Source of the DNA: Dermacentor variabilis | Taxonomy: Eukaryota; Arthropoda; Arachnida; Ixodida; Ixodidae | Length of the DNA: 64,000 nucleotides | Direction: 5' to 3' | Assembly: GCF_050947875.1 (NCBI RefSeq) | Contig: NC_134568.1 | Coordinates: 206,858,352-206,922,351, forward strand | Shown: positions 49,127-60,149 of the stretch, piece by piece | Layout: each line of letters starts with the position of its first letter | Numbering within the stretch: the stretch's first letter is position 1 | Program-made: the position numbers and the translations under genes | The notes under the pieces: model-generated | Database searches by the model: none | What the model saw: the letters and a program-made list of their open reading frames with translations, nothing else | What the model was told of the DNA's origin: nothing

Positions 49127-49495
49127 GTTCCATCCAGCAGGGCCGGGGGTCAGGGTCCTGAAGATGGACAGGCTCGTAATGAGGTCCTCAAGGAGCTCCT
49201 AACTAGTGCAGGCAACATGCACGATCGCCAAGAGCGGATGGACCAACTGCTTGCCGACATGAAAAAAGAAAATGAGGCTCTCTGGCGGGAAGTTGCCCGG
49301 CTGCGCCAGAAGCACATGAAGCAGCAGCAGATTGTTGAGAAGCTTATCCAATTTCTTGTCACCATGGTGCAGGCCAACCGCAACATTACTGTAAAGCGCA
49401 AGATGCCACTGATGCTACATGATAGTCCCAGCTCTTCCTCCAAGATGTCCCGACTGACCAAGGGTGCCTTTGTTACTGACTACCAGGTCACTTCA
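49127..49495 (+). CDS. Hsf: Heat shock factor, exon with the HR-A/B trimerisation coiled coil
   Basis: This exon has 123 codons in phase 0 and joins in frame to the IKRK end of the previous coding exon. A short linker (about residues 1-20) leads into heptad-repeat helices (about 22-85) containing ENEALWREVARLRQKH and KLIQFLVTMVQ, the most conserved part of the HSF trimerisation domain. Next is VKRKMPLML, the basic segment that acts in nuclear import in HSF1, then a Ser-rich stretch. The acceptor AG is at 49125-49126. I placed the donor at TCA|GTACGT (49496). CAG|GTCACT at 49487 is an in-frame alternative that drops three codons. The intron before it is about 27.2 kb and the one after it about 10.7 kb. 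Confidence 0.95.
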
Positions 49496-49595
49496 GTACG
49501 TTTTGTTGATGAATCACTTGAAGGAAGCAAGAGCTTTTGCCAGGAGCTAGATCTTAACAGTTTTCTATCAGTCTTTTATTTAATTTTTTATTTAA

Positions 49596-49620
49596 AGGGG
49601 CCCTGAAACATTTTGTGAAG
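49596..49620. repeat. Isolated TTAA-type transposon end
   Basis: TTAA at 49592-49595 followed by AGGGGCCCTGAAAC, nearly the same 14-bp end as the THAP-carrying elements. The inner sequence differs and no second end was found, so it may be a fragment of a related MITE. Confidence 0.5.
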
Positions 49621-49981
49621 CCTAAGCATGCCTTGTAAGAATATATTGCCATGGGGCAGAATTAGTGAACCGTAGGTGTATTTACAGGGTATTTACAGAC
49701 TGCGGCAACACGAGATGACTGCTTGAACAAGCCACATTTTTCCCACCAAATCATTTTATTTGTTGATAGTCAGCATCTCTTCAACATCATGCTCCACTGC
49801 TCCATGAGAGTATACCCGAAGTATTTTATTTACCCTGTAAGGAGGTGACATAAAAGTACCCCCCAAAAAATGCTTATTTTAACGGACTAAATACACCGAG
49901 AATAAGGATATTCAACAAACAGAAATATTTTGTGGAAACTTCTTTGAAATAGGTGGGCAATACCAGGTGGAACACTGCAAA

Positions 49982-50219
49982 CCCGCCGTCGTTGCTTAGT
50001 GGCTATGGTGTTGAACTGCTAAGCACGAGGACGTGGGATCGAATCCCGGCCACGGTGGCCACATTTCGATGGGGGCTAAATGCGAAAACACCGGTGTACT
50101 TGGATTTAGGTGCACATTAAAGAACCCCAGGTGCTCCAAATTTCCGGAGTCCTCCACTACGGCGTGCCTCATAACCAGATCGTGGTTTTGGCACGTAAAA
50201 CCCCATAATTTAGAACACT
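49982..50219 (+). repeat. tRNA-derived SINE (Ruka type), copy 1
   Basis: A-box-like TAGTGGCTATGGTGTTG, B box GGATCGAATCC at about 50036-50046, then the body words TTAGGTGCACATTAAAGAAC and GGCGTGCCTCATAACCAGAT, ending TTTTGGCACGTAAAACCCC. This arrangement is the tick Ruka SINE as I remember it. It lies about 490 bp after the HSF trimerisation exon in the sense orientation. Confidence 0.85.
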
Positions 50220-51154
50220 GAAAACGAGTTTCCCCCCATGCCACCTATGGCTTCCCGTGGAACCTGTAGAAATAGTTCTCATGGAATGTGAAGCCAAGAT
50301 GATTGCATTTGCTCTATGTTACCTGTGTTGTACCACTACAGCAGGGGAATTGCATTGATATTTCTCTTCTGACTGCTTTGAAAAGAAAGCAAGTGATATG
50401 CAAAACTTCTTCTTCATCTTCTGTTCCTGCTCTAATTCAACTAATTGCGTTTCCTGCTTGTCATACAGTGTTTGCCAAAGACATTTTGTCAGAACCTCCA
50501 TAGTCAAAACCAACACTCGGCAAGAAAACAATTTTTCTCTGTTGTCTTGCCTGTAATCAACACTCATCCATAAGGGATTAAAATTACCTGGTATGAATGG
50601 AGGTATATTAAGAGTTTAATGTCTACATCCTCAATTCCTTTTCAACTTTTCTGTTTCCCTTCGGTAGGGACAGTGCCGAGAGAAATGCCCTGCCCATTGT
50701 GCCTACACAGGCCTACATTACCCGGTTGTAGTGTTTTTTTCTTTCTGAGGTGTGGTGACAAAACCCTGAATTTCCATTAATTCTGTTTAAGCAGCCATTC
50801 TATTCTTTTTTTTTTTTTCTGACATAGTAGGATGTAACTTTGATCTGGTCGGTTCTGCAGGTTGTGGCGACCAGTGCGTTAAAAACTTGAAATGAAGAAC
50901 ATGAGAGGACAAAGAAATCAGCATGTCCTTACATCCTTCATTTTAATTTGCTATGCTGTGACGACAACACCGAAGTTTTTCAGCTCAAAAGATTGTGCTG
51001 TGTGTGCAGCTGGTTCCTGTTCATGTATGTAAATGTACAAGCCCTACCATTCCATAGACTGTCCCTTCCCAATGTGTATTGTTTCTTATACCATTGATAA
51101 CAATTTATATATTGTTAAGTGTTCGATGAAAACTCATCTGGTGAGGAAACATAC
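50220..51154. other. Unannotated intron stretch
   Basis: AT-rich with a T run near 50809. No gene or paired repeat seen. Confidence 0.45.
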
Positions 51155-51369
51155 TGGTGCCAAAAAAACATGCACTCGCCAAGAATAAAAGAAAAATAAA
51201 GAACATGACGTTTCAGGCCCTGTACGGGTCCCTTGATCACAATGAAGATATAAGCATGGGTGCGCAACTATTTATGGGTGAGGTGGCGCAATGTGTGGGT
51301 ATATCTCGGGAAGATTACCCCGCTGATTTGCACTCCTGCGTTCTGAGCAGTTGTAGAGGGTAACCATTT

Positions 51370-51890
51370 TTAACAGTTCCCTTTTCACAACCTGCAGCTC
51401 TTGCCTATGTTTTGTGGGGCTGGAGGAGATGTGGAATGCTCGGGAAAAGAGTGCTGCTGCGACAGATCACTTTCGCCCCATTGGGTGCGTCGAGTCGAAG
51501 CTCAGGTACTTTCCTGTGTGCGTTGGCTTTCTGTACACACTAGTCTTAAAGCCGCTTGAAGTCCTCTTCACGAGGACATCCAGGAAGGGAATGCACCCAT
51601 TGGTTTCCTTTTCAGCCATGAACTGTATACTTGGCTTGAAGGAATTTAGGTTAGGAGGAAACGTGTTGCATGCCAGCGACGGATAATACAGAAGCAGTTG
51701 TCCGTGTATCTTAGAAAGAGCTTTGGTCGCGTTCCGAATCAAGACAAGGCAGCCCTTCCCAGATCCTCCAGAGCAATGTTGCCACAAACGACGGACACAG
51801 AAGCTCCCATCGCTGTGCTGAATACCTGCTTGTAATACTCCTTGTTAAAGATGAAGTATGTATTCCCAAGACAAAATTGAGAATTAAGAG
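51370..51890 (-). pseudogene. Penelope-like reverse transcriptase, left arm
   Basis: Minus strand: KPSIQFMAEKETNGCIPFLD, VLVKRTSSGFKTSVYRKPTH, FDSTHPMGRK. It is the same protein segment as the right arm but diverged and frameshifted. The YMDD region is lost in a frame change near 51720. Confidence 0.8.
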
Positions 51891-52850
51891 TATGTACTTC
51901 GTCTTTAACAAGGAGTATTACAAGCAGGTATCTGGCACAGCGATAGGACCTTCTGTGTCCGTCATTTGCACCAACATTGCTCTGGAGGATCTGGAAAGTG
52001 CCACCTTGTCTTCATTCGGGACACAACCAAAGCTCATTCTAAGATACATGGACGACTGCTTCTGTATTATCCGTCACCGGCACGCGACACATTTCCTCGA
52101 GCACCTAAATTCCATCAAGCCGAGTATACAGTTCACGGCTGAAGAGGGAACCAATGGGCTCATCTCCTTCCTGGATGTTCTCGTAGAGAGGAATTCAAGC
52201 GGCTTTAGGACTACTGTGTACAGAAAGCCAACGCACACAGGAAAGCACCTGAGCTTCGACTCGACGCACCCAATGGGGCGAAAGCGATCCGTCGCAGCGG
52301 CACTCTTTTCCTGGGCATTCTGTGTCTGCTCCAGCCCCACGAAACATAGGCAAGAGCTGCAGGTTGTGAAACGGGACCTGTTAAACAATGGTTACCCTCT
52401 ACAACTGCTCAGAATGCAGGAGCGCAAATCAGCGAAGCTTCATTGTGAAACGGTGAAAGAAACAGTGAAACGCGCAGCGGTACCTTACGCAGTGGGAACA
52501 AGCAATGCCCTTGCAAGAATTTTTAAGCACTATGGTGTGCAAATTGCCCACGTGCCTACCCTAAACCTTGGCCAACAGCTGGTTTGCGCAAGAGAGCCTT
52601 TAAGCACACTGACTACCCGGGAGTGATCCACAAGATACCATGCAAAGAGTGTGACGTGTTGTACATCAGCGAGAGGGCAGAAATTTTAAATGGTGCTTGA
52701 AACAACACATGAATGACATCAAGGGCCACGCAGCCACGAACGCCCTGGCAAAATATCACGAACTAACCGGACACAACATTGACTGGGACTCGGCAGCCAT
52801 CATAACAGCCAAGAAACACTTATCTGCCCATTTGCGTTTAGAATCTTAGT
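51877..52850 (+). pseudogene. Penelope-like reverse transcriptase and GIY-YIG remnant
   Basis: The frame 51877-52626 has VFNKEYYKQVSGTAIGPSVS, LRYMDDCFCII (catalytic YMDD intact), SFLDVLVERNSSGFRTTVYR and KPTHTGKHLSFDSTHP, all typical of Penelope RT palm and thumb. It ends in a stop at 52624. Just after, in other frames, GVIHKIPCKECDVLYI and RRLKQHMNDIKGH-like residues show the start of the GIY-YIG endonuclease domain, interrupted by stops. The N-terminal half of the RT is missing because the element is truncated at the inversion point. Confidence 0.88.
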
Positions 52851-53279
52851 ACATTCAATCAACTAAACGCACAATAGATAGGATGCGGGTAATCTTCCCG
52901 TGATTTACACCCGCACGCTGCACCACCTCACCCATGAATAGTCGCGCGCCCATGCTTACATCTTCATTGTGATCAAGGGACCCATACGGGGCCAGAAACA
53001 TCATGTTCTTTATTTTTCTTTTATTCTTGACGAGTGCATGTTTTTTGGCACCAATTTATATATTCAGTGAATGCTTTTGAGATAGCTGAAGAGATGTCAA
53101 ATCATAGAAGATGTGTAATGCTTGTGAAAGAGAAGAAAAAAGCACACAGGAGAGACCAAGAGAAGAGGAAGAAGAAAGGGTTAGATTAATGATGTCTGAT
53201 TAAATGGACTGTTACATTTTGGCGCAGTCACAGTTTTGAACCGTGTGGGTGTCGTTCACCATTGCCCAATATGAAGATA

Positions 53280-54000
53280 GTCATCTACTGGTGAGGAACT
53301 ACCAGGAAGATGGAGACAATGCCATCGAGCTACCTGAAAAGGTCAGCACACTGAACCTCTTGTCCTACTTAGCCAATTGAGCCGATTCAGCACTTGAAAC
53401 TCTCGAATTTGTTGGCTCAGTCAGAGTGAATATGCGTGTGACTGACTTCCAACACTGGATTTACAGTTCAAGTAGCCAAGCTGTAGTTAAAAGTGAAACT
53501 CAAGTTGGCTGGCCATCTCATACAACACCTATTGAAAAATCAGCAACAGCAAGTGCAGTGGCAGCAAGAGCTTCTGACTATATTGTCGTCAACACTCTGA
53601 TCAACAAACCAGATGGTGCAAGAACTTATCAACCATATCCTTTTAGGAAATGCAAATAAATGGTTCGAGTTCTGCATACCGATCAATACAGATGCAACAT
53701 GGGCTGAATGGCAAGCTAGCTTTCCGCAAGCCTTCACTTTGAATCCCATAGAATGCGAGGAAAGGTTATTACATTCAAGCATTGAGAAGGATCTGTCAAC
53801 TAGTACTTCTACGAAAAATGTTGGGTTTTGCAACAAGTCGACCCTGACCTGTGGGAATCATCAATTGTGCCACTGGTTATTCTTGGAATGACAAAGAGTT
53901 ATCAACGTCTAATCACGATGAGACAACCTGTGACATTGGATGAACTCCAACAGTCACTGAAAGACATTCCCGATGACCGTTTACTAGCCAATGACTAAGA
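53280..54000 (+). pseudogene. gypsy gag remnant
   Basis: In pieces across frames. The clearest part is ANKWFEFCIPIN then ATWAEWQASFPQAF at about 53653-53740, the W...W..F...F core of retrotransposon Gag capsid. There is no zinc knuckle before the protease. Confidence 0.65.
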
Positions 54001-54163
54001 AAGCAACATCATTAGCCGAAGCTGTACCATTGGATCCCCAAAAAACCAGGTGCCCTATGGCCGCAGTACTACAGTGAATCATGCTGAAATTCACTCAGGC
54101 AATGAAATGACTTGACAGCCGGGACAAGTAAACGAGCTGGTAAGCCCAAACTTTTCGTTCTCT

Positions 54164-54604
54164 TTGGAGACTCCAAAAGAAAGCATTTACTTGGCGAAGT
54201 CTGTGGCAGGCCTGCTGTACGCACAGATGAGAATCAATGGAAATGCCATTGAAGTATCAGTTGACACTGGAGCATCAGTCTTCATAGTTAATTCTCTACT
54301 GATTCTGCAAGATCAAATACTCAGTGGCAAAGTTGTCAAACTACACAGTTACAATGGATGTTCTCAAGTACTAGACAAGTGGACATGTGTGTGCATGGAA
54401 TTTCAAACAAACAATATAACTGTAAAAGCACTACTCGTTCGTGACGCCACATTTCATTTTATACTGGCATGCCCTGACATGAAGAAATTAAAGATAACTA
54501 TCACATGGCACGATGAAGTCATCATTAACATCCTGGTCGAGACATTCCAGTTAAAGGCGTGTACAGACTCTCAAATGCATGTCAAGTTGGTCAGAGAGAG
54601 TTAA
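54164..54604 (+). pseudogene. gypsy aspartic protease
   Basis: IEVSVDTGASVFIVN carries the DTGA active site (Asp codon at 54262) and the expected following hydrophobic residues. LVRDATFHFILACPDM is the second half of the retropepsin fold. The frame is open but ends at a TAA before the RT. Confidence 0.8.
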
Positions 54605-54658
54605 AATGTACCGACACAGTTTCCGGAGCTGATATGCATCAGACTTTACCCTCCTCTA

Positions 54659-55890
54659 GTGAATATAAGTGAGGTTCCATTCAAGCTCAGTGACATGACA
54701 CCTGTTAAAAGAAAGCCCTATGGGATGTCCTATGAAAAGAAGAAATGGCTAAAAGAACAGTTACAAGGCTTGCTAAATGCTGAAATTATTCGACCATCAA
54801 CCTTTGCATCTCTGATTACAGTTGCGCCCAAAGATGATGGAACTTTCAGGATGCACACTGATTGTAGACTTGTAAACTGTCAGGCTGATTTATTCCCATA
54901 CCCTATGCCAAGAATCGATGATATTATTGCCGAGACAGGCAGATGTACATGGTTTTCCCGCATCAACTTTTGCAAAGTTTATTGGCAGATTCCGCTGCAA
55001 GAAGACTAAAGCAATTCACAGCGCTTGTTACTCCTTCCGACATATTCGAATACATCCGACTCCCTTTTGGTTGAAAAAATTCTAGTGCATGGTTTCAGAA
55101 GATCATGACCAGCATGCTTAGCGAATTTATCAGAATTTTCCACAACATGTATGTGGATCACATCATCATTATTCAAAGGCTTGTGATGACCATGCACTGC
55201 TTGCATCTGTCCCGGGTACTAGAGGCACTTAGCAAAGCTGGGCTAACGACTAACTTAAAGAAGAGCAAATCCTTTAAAAATATCATTGTCTTCCTAGGGA
55301 TAGTATTTGAGGAATAAGCAAAAAGCATGAAAGAAGGGTCTGTCAAGCACACCTCCCAGCTGACCAAACCATATGATGTGCATTCTCTTTGAGTGTTCCT
55401 GGGGCTCGCTGGACATTTTAGGGCTTCTATAAAACACTACGCCCTAAATACCAAATGCAGAGAAAATGATGACACGAAAAGATGCTCCATTTTTGTGGAC
55501 TAGTGAATGCGAAGAGACGTATCAGCAGCTCGTAAAAATTATGTCATCTGACCTGGTGCTGACAATACTGGACTTCTCGAAACCCTTCGAGTTAAACACA
55601 AACGCTTTCCATTATAGTAGTGGCGCTGCACTATACCGGGGAGATGAGAGTGAGTGTCGAAAGAGACAGCAGTGATTGAACATTACTCATACACATTTAC
55701 CAAAGCAGAAGTTAACTACCCAATGACGGAAAAAGAAGCATTGGCAGTTGTAATGGCCTTTCATTATTTCAGGACATACCTGGAAAGCAAAGTGGAAGGC
55801 ACACACTTCAGCCTATTCACCGACAACCAAGCACTGACATACATTCCTAATCTCACAACCTACAGGAAGACTGGCCAGGTGGGTAAGTGA
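54659..55890 (+). pseudogene. gypsy reverse transcriptase and RNase H, catalytic residues lost
   Basis: RKPYGMSYEKKKWLKEQLQG and FRMHTDCRLVNCQADLFPYP are the RT fingers. Motif A reads FSRINFCKVYWQIPL with Asn in place of the catalytic Asp. The active-site box reads YVDHI, where the family has YxDD. A stop follows at 55007 and another after VFLGIVFEE. RNase H is seen at 55654-55890 (NYPMTEKEALAVVMAFHYFR, FSLFTDNQAL). Several frameshifts join these parts. Confidence 0.88.
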
Positions 55891-56067
55891 AATACAGCAG
55901 TTTGCTTTCGAAGTCGCTCACGAGCCAGGAGAAAAATTACCAGACGTAGACGCCTTGTCAAGACTGTTAATTAGGAACCCAGATGTCAAGTATGCCACCC
56001 ATGTGTTGTTGTATGGCATGGAAGAGATGATTCTCAAAAATGGTAGGCTGCTCATGCCTGAACAAGC

Positions 56068-57021
56068 GTGGAAATAACTTTAAGACTGTATCATGATTCT
56101 CCGGAATCCGATGGTCATGACAGTTTTTGGAGGATGTTATGGAATATTAAACAGAGATTTCACAGGAGTATGATGAAACAGGATATTTCAGAATATGTGA
56201 AAACGTGCCATCAATGCCAGCTCCGCAAAGTGAAGTTCAGGCCCCGTGGAAGCGCAATGGCTATACCAAAACACTCGGAAAAGCCATTTGAGACTACGCA
56301 CCTTGACTTCGCTGAGCTCAGAAAAAAGGGGGAGGGAGTACGAACTACACAAGCTTTTCTACTGGCCACTGATGAGCGCACACACATGGTGACAGGCAAG
56401 TCCAGAAAAGAAGATTGCAGCAGTATTATCTCACTCCTTAATCAAGATATGTTCAAACACACCAAAGTAATCATCGCTGACAGTGGTCGAGCTTTTAGAA
56501 GTGATCGCTTGAAACAACGGGCTGACGAGAGGAACACAGAACTTCATTTTGCTGCGCCATACCATCCAGAAGTAAATGTACTCGCCGAAAGAGCGATACG
56601 AGACGTCAAACAGTTCATCGTGCCTTACCCAGGATTTCCAGGCAGTTGCAAATGTGCCCTTGAAGCGGCTGTGAACCACCACAATCACACATGGCTGGCT
56701 TTGGGTGCACACTGTACTTTGCGTACCATGGCAAATCGGAACGGCTTCCCGCAGACCACCTGTTGGGCATTATGAATTCTGTTGGTGCTGCAAGAACAAA
56801 AGAAATCTGAAGACCAAAGTGCAAGATACAAGACTGCCACGCAAAGAAATTATGACCACCGACATTCAGTAAAACGACCGAACATACAAGTAGGAGATTA
56901 CGTGCTTGTTTGGAGGGGTCTGCAAGGATCAAAGGCTCCCTTTACAGGGCCCTACAAGGTTGTGAAGACCACCCACCAGCAAAGCATTTTAAAGACTCTG
57001 TGCTACAGTGGACTACATTGA
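56068..57021 (+). pseudogene. gypsy integrase with GPY/F end
   Basis: The end of the HHCC zinc finger (CHQC), then the catalytic core with THLDF, VIIADSGRAFRSD and HPEVNVLAERAIRDV, giving D, D and E in the normal order. After a stop at 56773 the C-terminal domain continues with NIQVGDYVLVWRG and FTGPYKVV, the GPY/F motif. No chromodomain seen. Confidence 0.87.
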
Positions 57022-57257
57022 GACAACATCTGTGAACATCATGGTACTATGTCAAGCCAGGAGGGTTGACGACAGAGGGGAGGCCCATGTAACGCTCGTG
57101 AGAGAGAAGGAAGAAGGACACAATATAGACCAAGAGAAGAGGAAGAAGAGAGGGCCAGATTAATTATGCCTGATTAAACGGAACTGCATCCAATGCAGAA
57201 ACAAATGTCATTGCAATCTGTTCACAGTGTTAACAACAATAATGTTTTCTGCACTTA

Positions 57258-58050
57258 CAGTGAAAGCTCGTTAATTCTAATTTATGGATAACTCGAACTG
57301 TACAATTTGGTCCGGCCAAGCTCCACAGAAGTCTATGTATAAAAAAGCCCGTTAATTCGAACGCGAGTAGGTTCTGCCACGGATAATTTGAACTAGGCGC
57401 CACCGTGCCGGCGGCTTGGCGCCTGTCACACGGCCAGACAAACGCGTCTACTGCCTACACACAATGCTGCATTGCCTCCGAAATGGAGAGAATGGCGAGA
57501 GAAGGCGAAATCGGGAAAAATGTAACTGGCGCGGGCTCGGATAAAAGGTAGCGGCGGCTGCCTCCTCTCCATTCTACGTGACACTTTGCAAATCTTTTGT
57601 AGCTGCTAATGTGCGGCAGATGGCGCGGCAAGCACCAAACACGGCAAATCAAGTGCGTCGCAGCTGTGCTTGCAATCAAGAACCGACGAATCGGGGCCTC
57701 GCCACCTTCACAAGTTCAGCGTCTTTGTCTCGGCAGTCTTCATCGGTTGTGCACATCTGTTTTCAGCTTAGGAGGTACCAGCCGTCGCGATTCTTTGTGA
57801 TGGTGTTAAGCCTCGGCTAACGTTCGTTTCGGTGGACATCGGTGGTGTGGCACAGTCGGGCCCAGGACTTGAAGATGGCGTGTGCCCGGGGCACACGCCA
57901 TCACTTTCTGATGCGCCAAATTTCTGACATGCCCTACTGCTTCCAAATCGTAGTGTACCGCTGTTCTCCTTCACTTTCATTAGTTCGAACTTTCGTTAAT
58001 TCGAGCTGAAGCGGCTTTCCCTTGCGATTCGAATTAACAAGCTTTTACTG
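57258..58050. mobile_element. pogo/Tigger-like MITE (793 bp)
   Basis: The left end CAGTGAAAGCTCGTTAATTC and the complement of the right end CAGTAAAAGCTTGTTAATTC, with TA on both sides (57256-57257, 58051-58052). More copies of GTTAATTCGAA lie in subterminal positions. No transposase was found. The GC-rich centre (57400-57900) may be captured sequence. Confidence 0.85.
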
Positions 58051-58052
58051 TA

Positions 58053-58750
58053 CTGACATGCCCAGAAAAAAAGATTCCGGGTATTGCTCTTGCATGCAAT
58101 CATAACCTACTGGGCCTGCTCCTTGAGGGGATGGAGGTCATGATGAGCCATTGCAAGCAAAATTCATCAATAATCAACTAACACCTGTGCTTCGACTTCT
58201 CTAAGTCAGAAGGCCAATGCACTGCAGCCAAGCAAAGCCAAAAAAGTGTGATCTTGGGGCAGCTTCCCGTGTCTAGTCATACACCTTTTCTTTTGTTGGC
58301 TTTGCTCTGAACGACTTGGAAAGGAACTTATTGCTTCTTAGTTGTTCTGCCATGCTGTAAGTAAACTATAGTGCCTTGAAAATGAAGACTTGCACAGGTG
58401 GAATGTTGGATCTACATTAAGGTAATAACAGCTGCAACAATACAATGGAAAGAAACATCATTGATTAGGTTACCAAGGCTCAACACAAATGTAAGCTGCA
58501 CATGAATAGGAATGTATGTCCATGTCCAGATTACATGAAACTCATATAAGTTAAGCAGGGGGCTGTATTCTCTGTTGATTTGGAGATGCTTTCTTTTTTG
58601 CATATGGCATACAGTTATGCCTCACTGGAGTGACAGGCATTTTGCCCACTGGCTTATCTAATCAGCATCCATTGAAAGTGGTATCCCTAAAACTGATTGG
58701 CCAAGAATACTTATTTATGAGCAAGTACACACTAAGTAGTTCAGCAAATA
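58053..58750. other. Unannotated intron stretch
   Basis: No gene or repeat recognised. Confidence 0.45.
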
Positions 58751-59342
58751 CAGGGTTTGTCCGGAAAATAGTAGGACTGAATTTTTGTTTTAGTTTATTC
58801 ACAATTTTGATACATCGATTTAATGGTGTTCAAAATATGCCCCTTCTGCATCAACACAGCATTTCCAGCAACTCTGCCAATCATTGAAGGCTCCCTGGAA
58901 CGCAAAAACTGGAATGCTCTTCAGCTCCCTCATTACGGCCTCTTGAATTGCCTGGGCTGAGCCATCGTACAGTCCTTTCATGACCATTTTCAGTTAGGGG
59001 AACAGGAAGAAGTCTGTCGGAGCAGCGTCTGGGCTGTAGGGTGGTTGGGGAAGCTGTGTGATGCCATGTTTGGTCAAGAAATCCATGACAGTTTTACCCA
59101 GTTTGACGCAGAACTTCACCGCATAATGCAGCTCTGACAAACAATTCATTGTGCAGATGACAAGGCATTTTGAAGGGGTTCACCTTAAACTCGATCTACA
59201 CTCCGTGAAGGCTTGCAGACGACTGGCGACTGGTGCGATCGTAGCTAAGACCCCCCACCACCCAATTAGCGCAGTAACATCCCGCTCCTTCACACGTTTT
59301 GGTGGGAAAAAATCAGTACTACTAATTTCCAGACAAACCCTG
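58751..59342 (-). mobile_element. Internally deleted mariner (592 bp)
   Basis: The ends CAGGGTTTGTCCGGAAAATA and the complement of CAGGGTTTGTCTGGAAATTA are flanked by TA (58749-58750, 59343-59344). Minus-strand remnants include the C-terminal FQGAFNDWQ-type segment. It is related to but distinct from the copy at 24648-25958. Confidence 0.88.
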
Positions 59343-59592
59343 TACGTGTGGTGCTAGCTTGCATCTATACTTGCCTTGTACAAGCAGTAGCAACAGTTTA
59401 GAAAAGAACTGTAGTCAAGGGGCAAGTCTGAGAAGCCTTTAATGCAGTGCAGCAGCAGTGCTGCTGCATCCTGTTTAATTCAGGCAGGGTGTTTGCCAGG
59501 CACTGAGAAGTTAACAACCCCTTTATTATGTGTTGTTGCTAACAAAATGTCAAAAGGTCACTGATGCTTATTTTTACCACTTTTATTTGTGA

Positions 59593-59758
59593 TTTTGTTG
59601 TAGCACAAGCTGAACAAGGACAACAGAAAGGCACATCTTACCCGCACAGCGCTGTGTGTAGCGCTGTGTGTGTCAGATGTGCCTTTCTGTTGTCATTGTT
59701 TAGCTTATGCTACAACAAAATAGATATGCCATACCAACAAGCCCCTATAGCTATCCTC
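59593..59758. mobile_element. Stem-loop insertion (copy 3)
   Basis: Arms 59593-59638 and 59675-59720 pair at 43 of 46 positions. The loop holds two copies of AGCGCTGTGTGT. Followed by CATACCAACAAGCCCC. TTATTTGTGA / TTACTTGTGA at the two edges may be a target duplication. Confidence 0.75.
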
Positions 59759-60149
59759 ATTTACTTGTGAAATGTGTGACTAAAAGAAGAAGAAAAAGAA
59801 GTTTATTGCTGTTTTCAGGTTAGAGAGAAGTTGAGAACTTGTTTTTGCATGTTTTGTTCCCCTTTGATGAGCCACCATTGTGGGAAGTTGTGTACATACT
59901 TGCTGCTATGAACATGGCCAACAAAAACAAGACAAATAGTCCATAGATAAATGTTGCCAAGTGAGCCACCAGCAAAATAGCTATAATGAAAACTATGCCA
60001 AGAAATTAATTATCATGAGTTCCATTTTAACGGTAATATAATCCATGAGTAAGTCTTGGTTTACAGTATGAGAAACTTTTTTTGCACTTTTCTGACCAGT
60101 TTTAAGACCGTTGAATTTTAATGGTGCCTTTCGTTTTTTCCTTGTGCAG

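Larger units (their letters stand above)
51155..53053. mobile_element. Inverted (head-to-head) pair of Penelope-like elements
   Basis: The outer ends are complementary: TGGTGCCAAAAAAACATGCA at 51155 against TGCATGTTTTTTGGCACCA at 53053. Arm sequence stays alike through the 3' UTRs and the RT, meeting near 51890 around GAAGTATGTA/TACTTCGTCT. The left arm (51155-51890, minus) lacks about 460 bp present in the right arm, joined between GCAAATCAGCG and GGGTAATCTTCCCG. Penelope-like elements are known to form such inverted partial pairs. Confidence 0.85.
53114..57190 (+). mobile_element. Ty3/gypsy LTR retrotransposon with short LTRs (4.1 kb)
   Basis: Near-identical ends of about 103 bp (53114-53216, 57088-57190) begin TGTAATGC / TGTAACGC and share GACCAAGAGAAGAGGAAGAA. 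Directly after the left LTR is TGGCGCAGTCACAG, which looks like a tRNA-Ser-type primer site as in 297/17.6 elements. Before the right LTR is the purine tract AGAGGGGAGGCCCA. The internal order is gag, protease, RT, RNase H, integrase. The exact 3' LTR border and target duplication are unclear. Frames are broken many times. Confidence 0.88.
49496..60149 (+). other. HSF intron (about 10.7 kb) carrying SINE, Penelope, gypsy, pogo and mariner copies
   Basis: The donor is GTACGT and the acceptor CTTGTGCAG, and the frame is preserved across it. I recognised no further HSF exon inside, but a short exon between HR-A/B and the regulatory region cannot be excluded. Confidence 0.7.
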
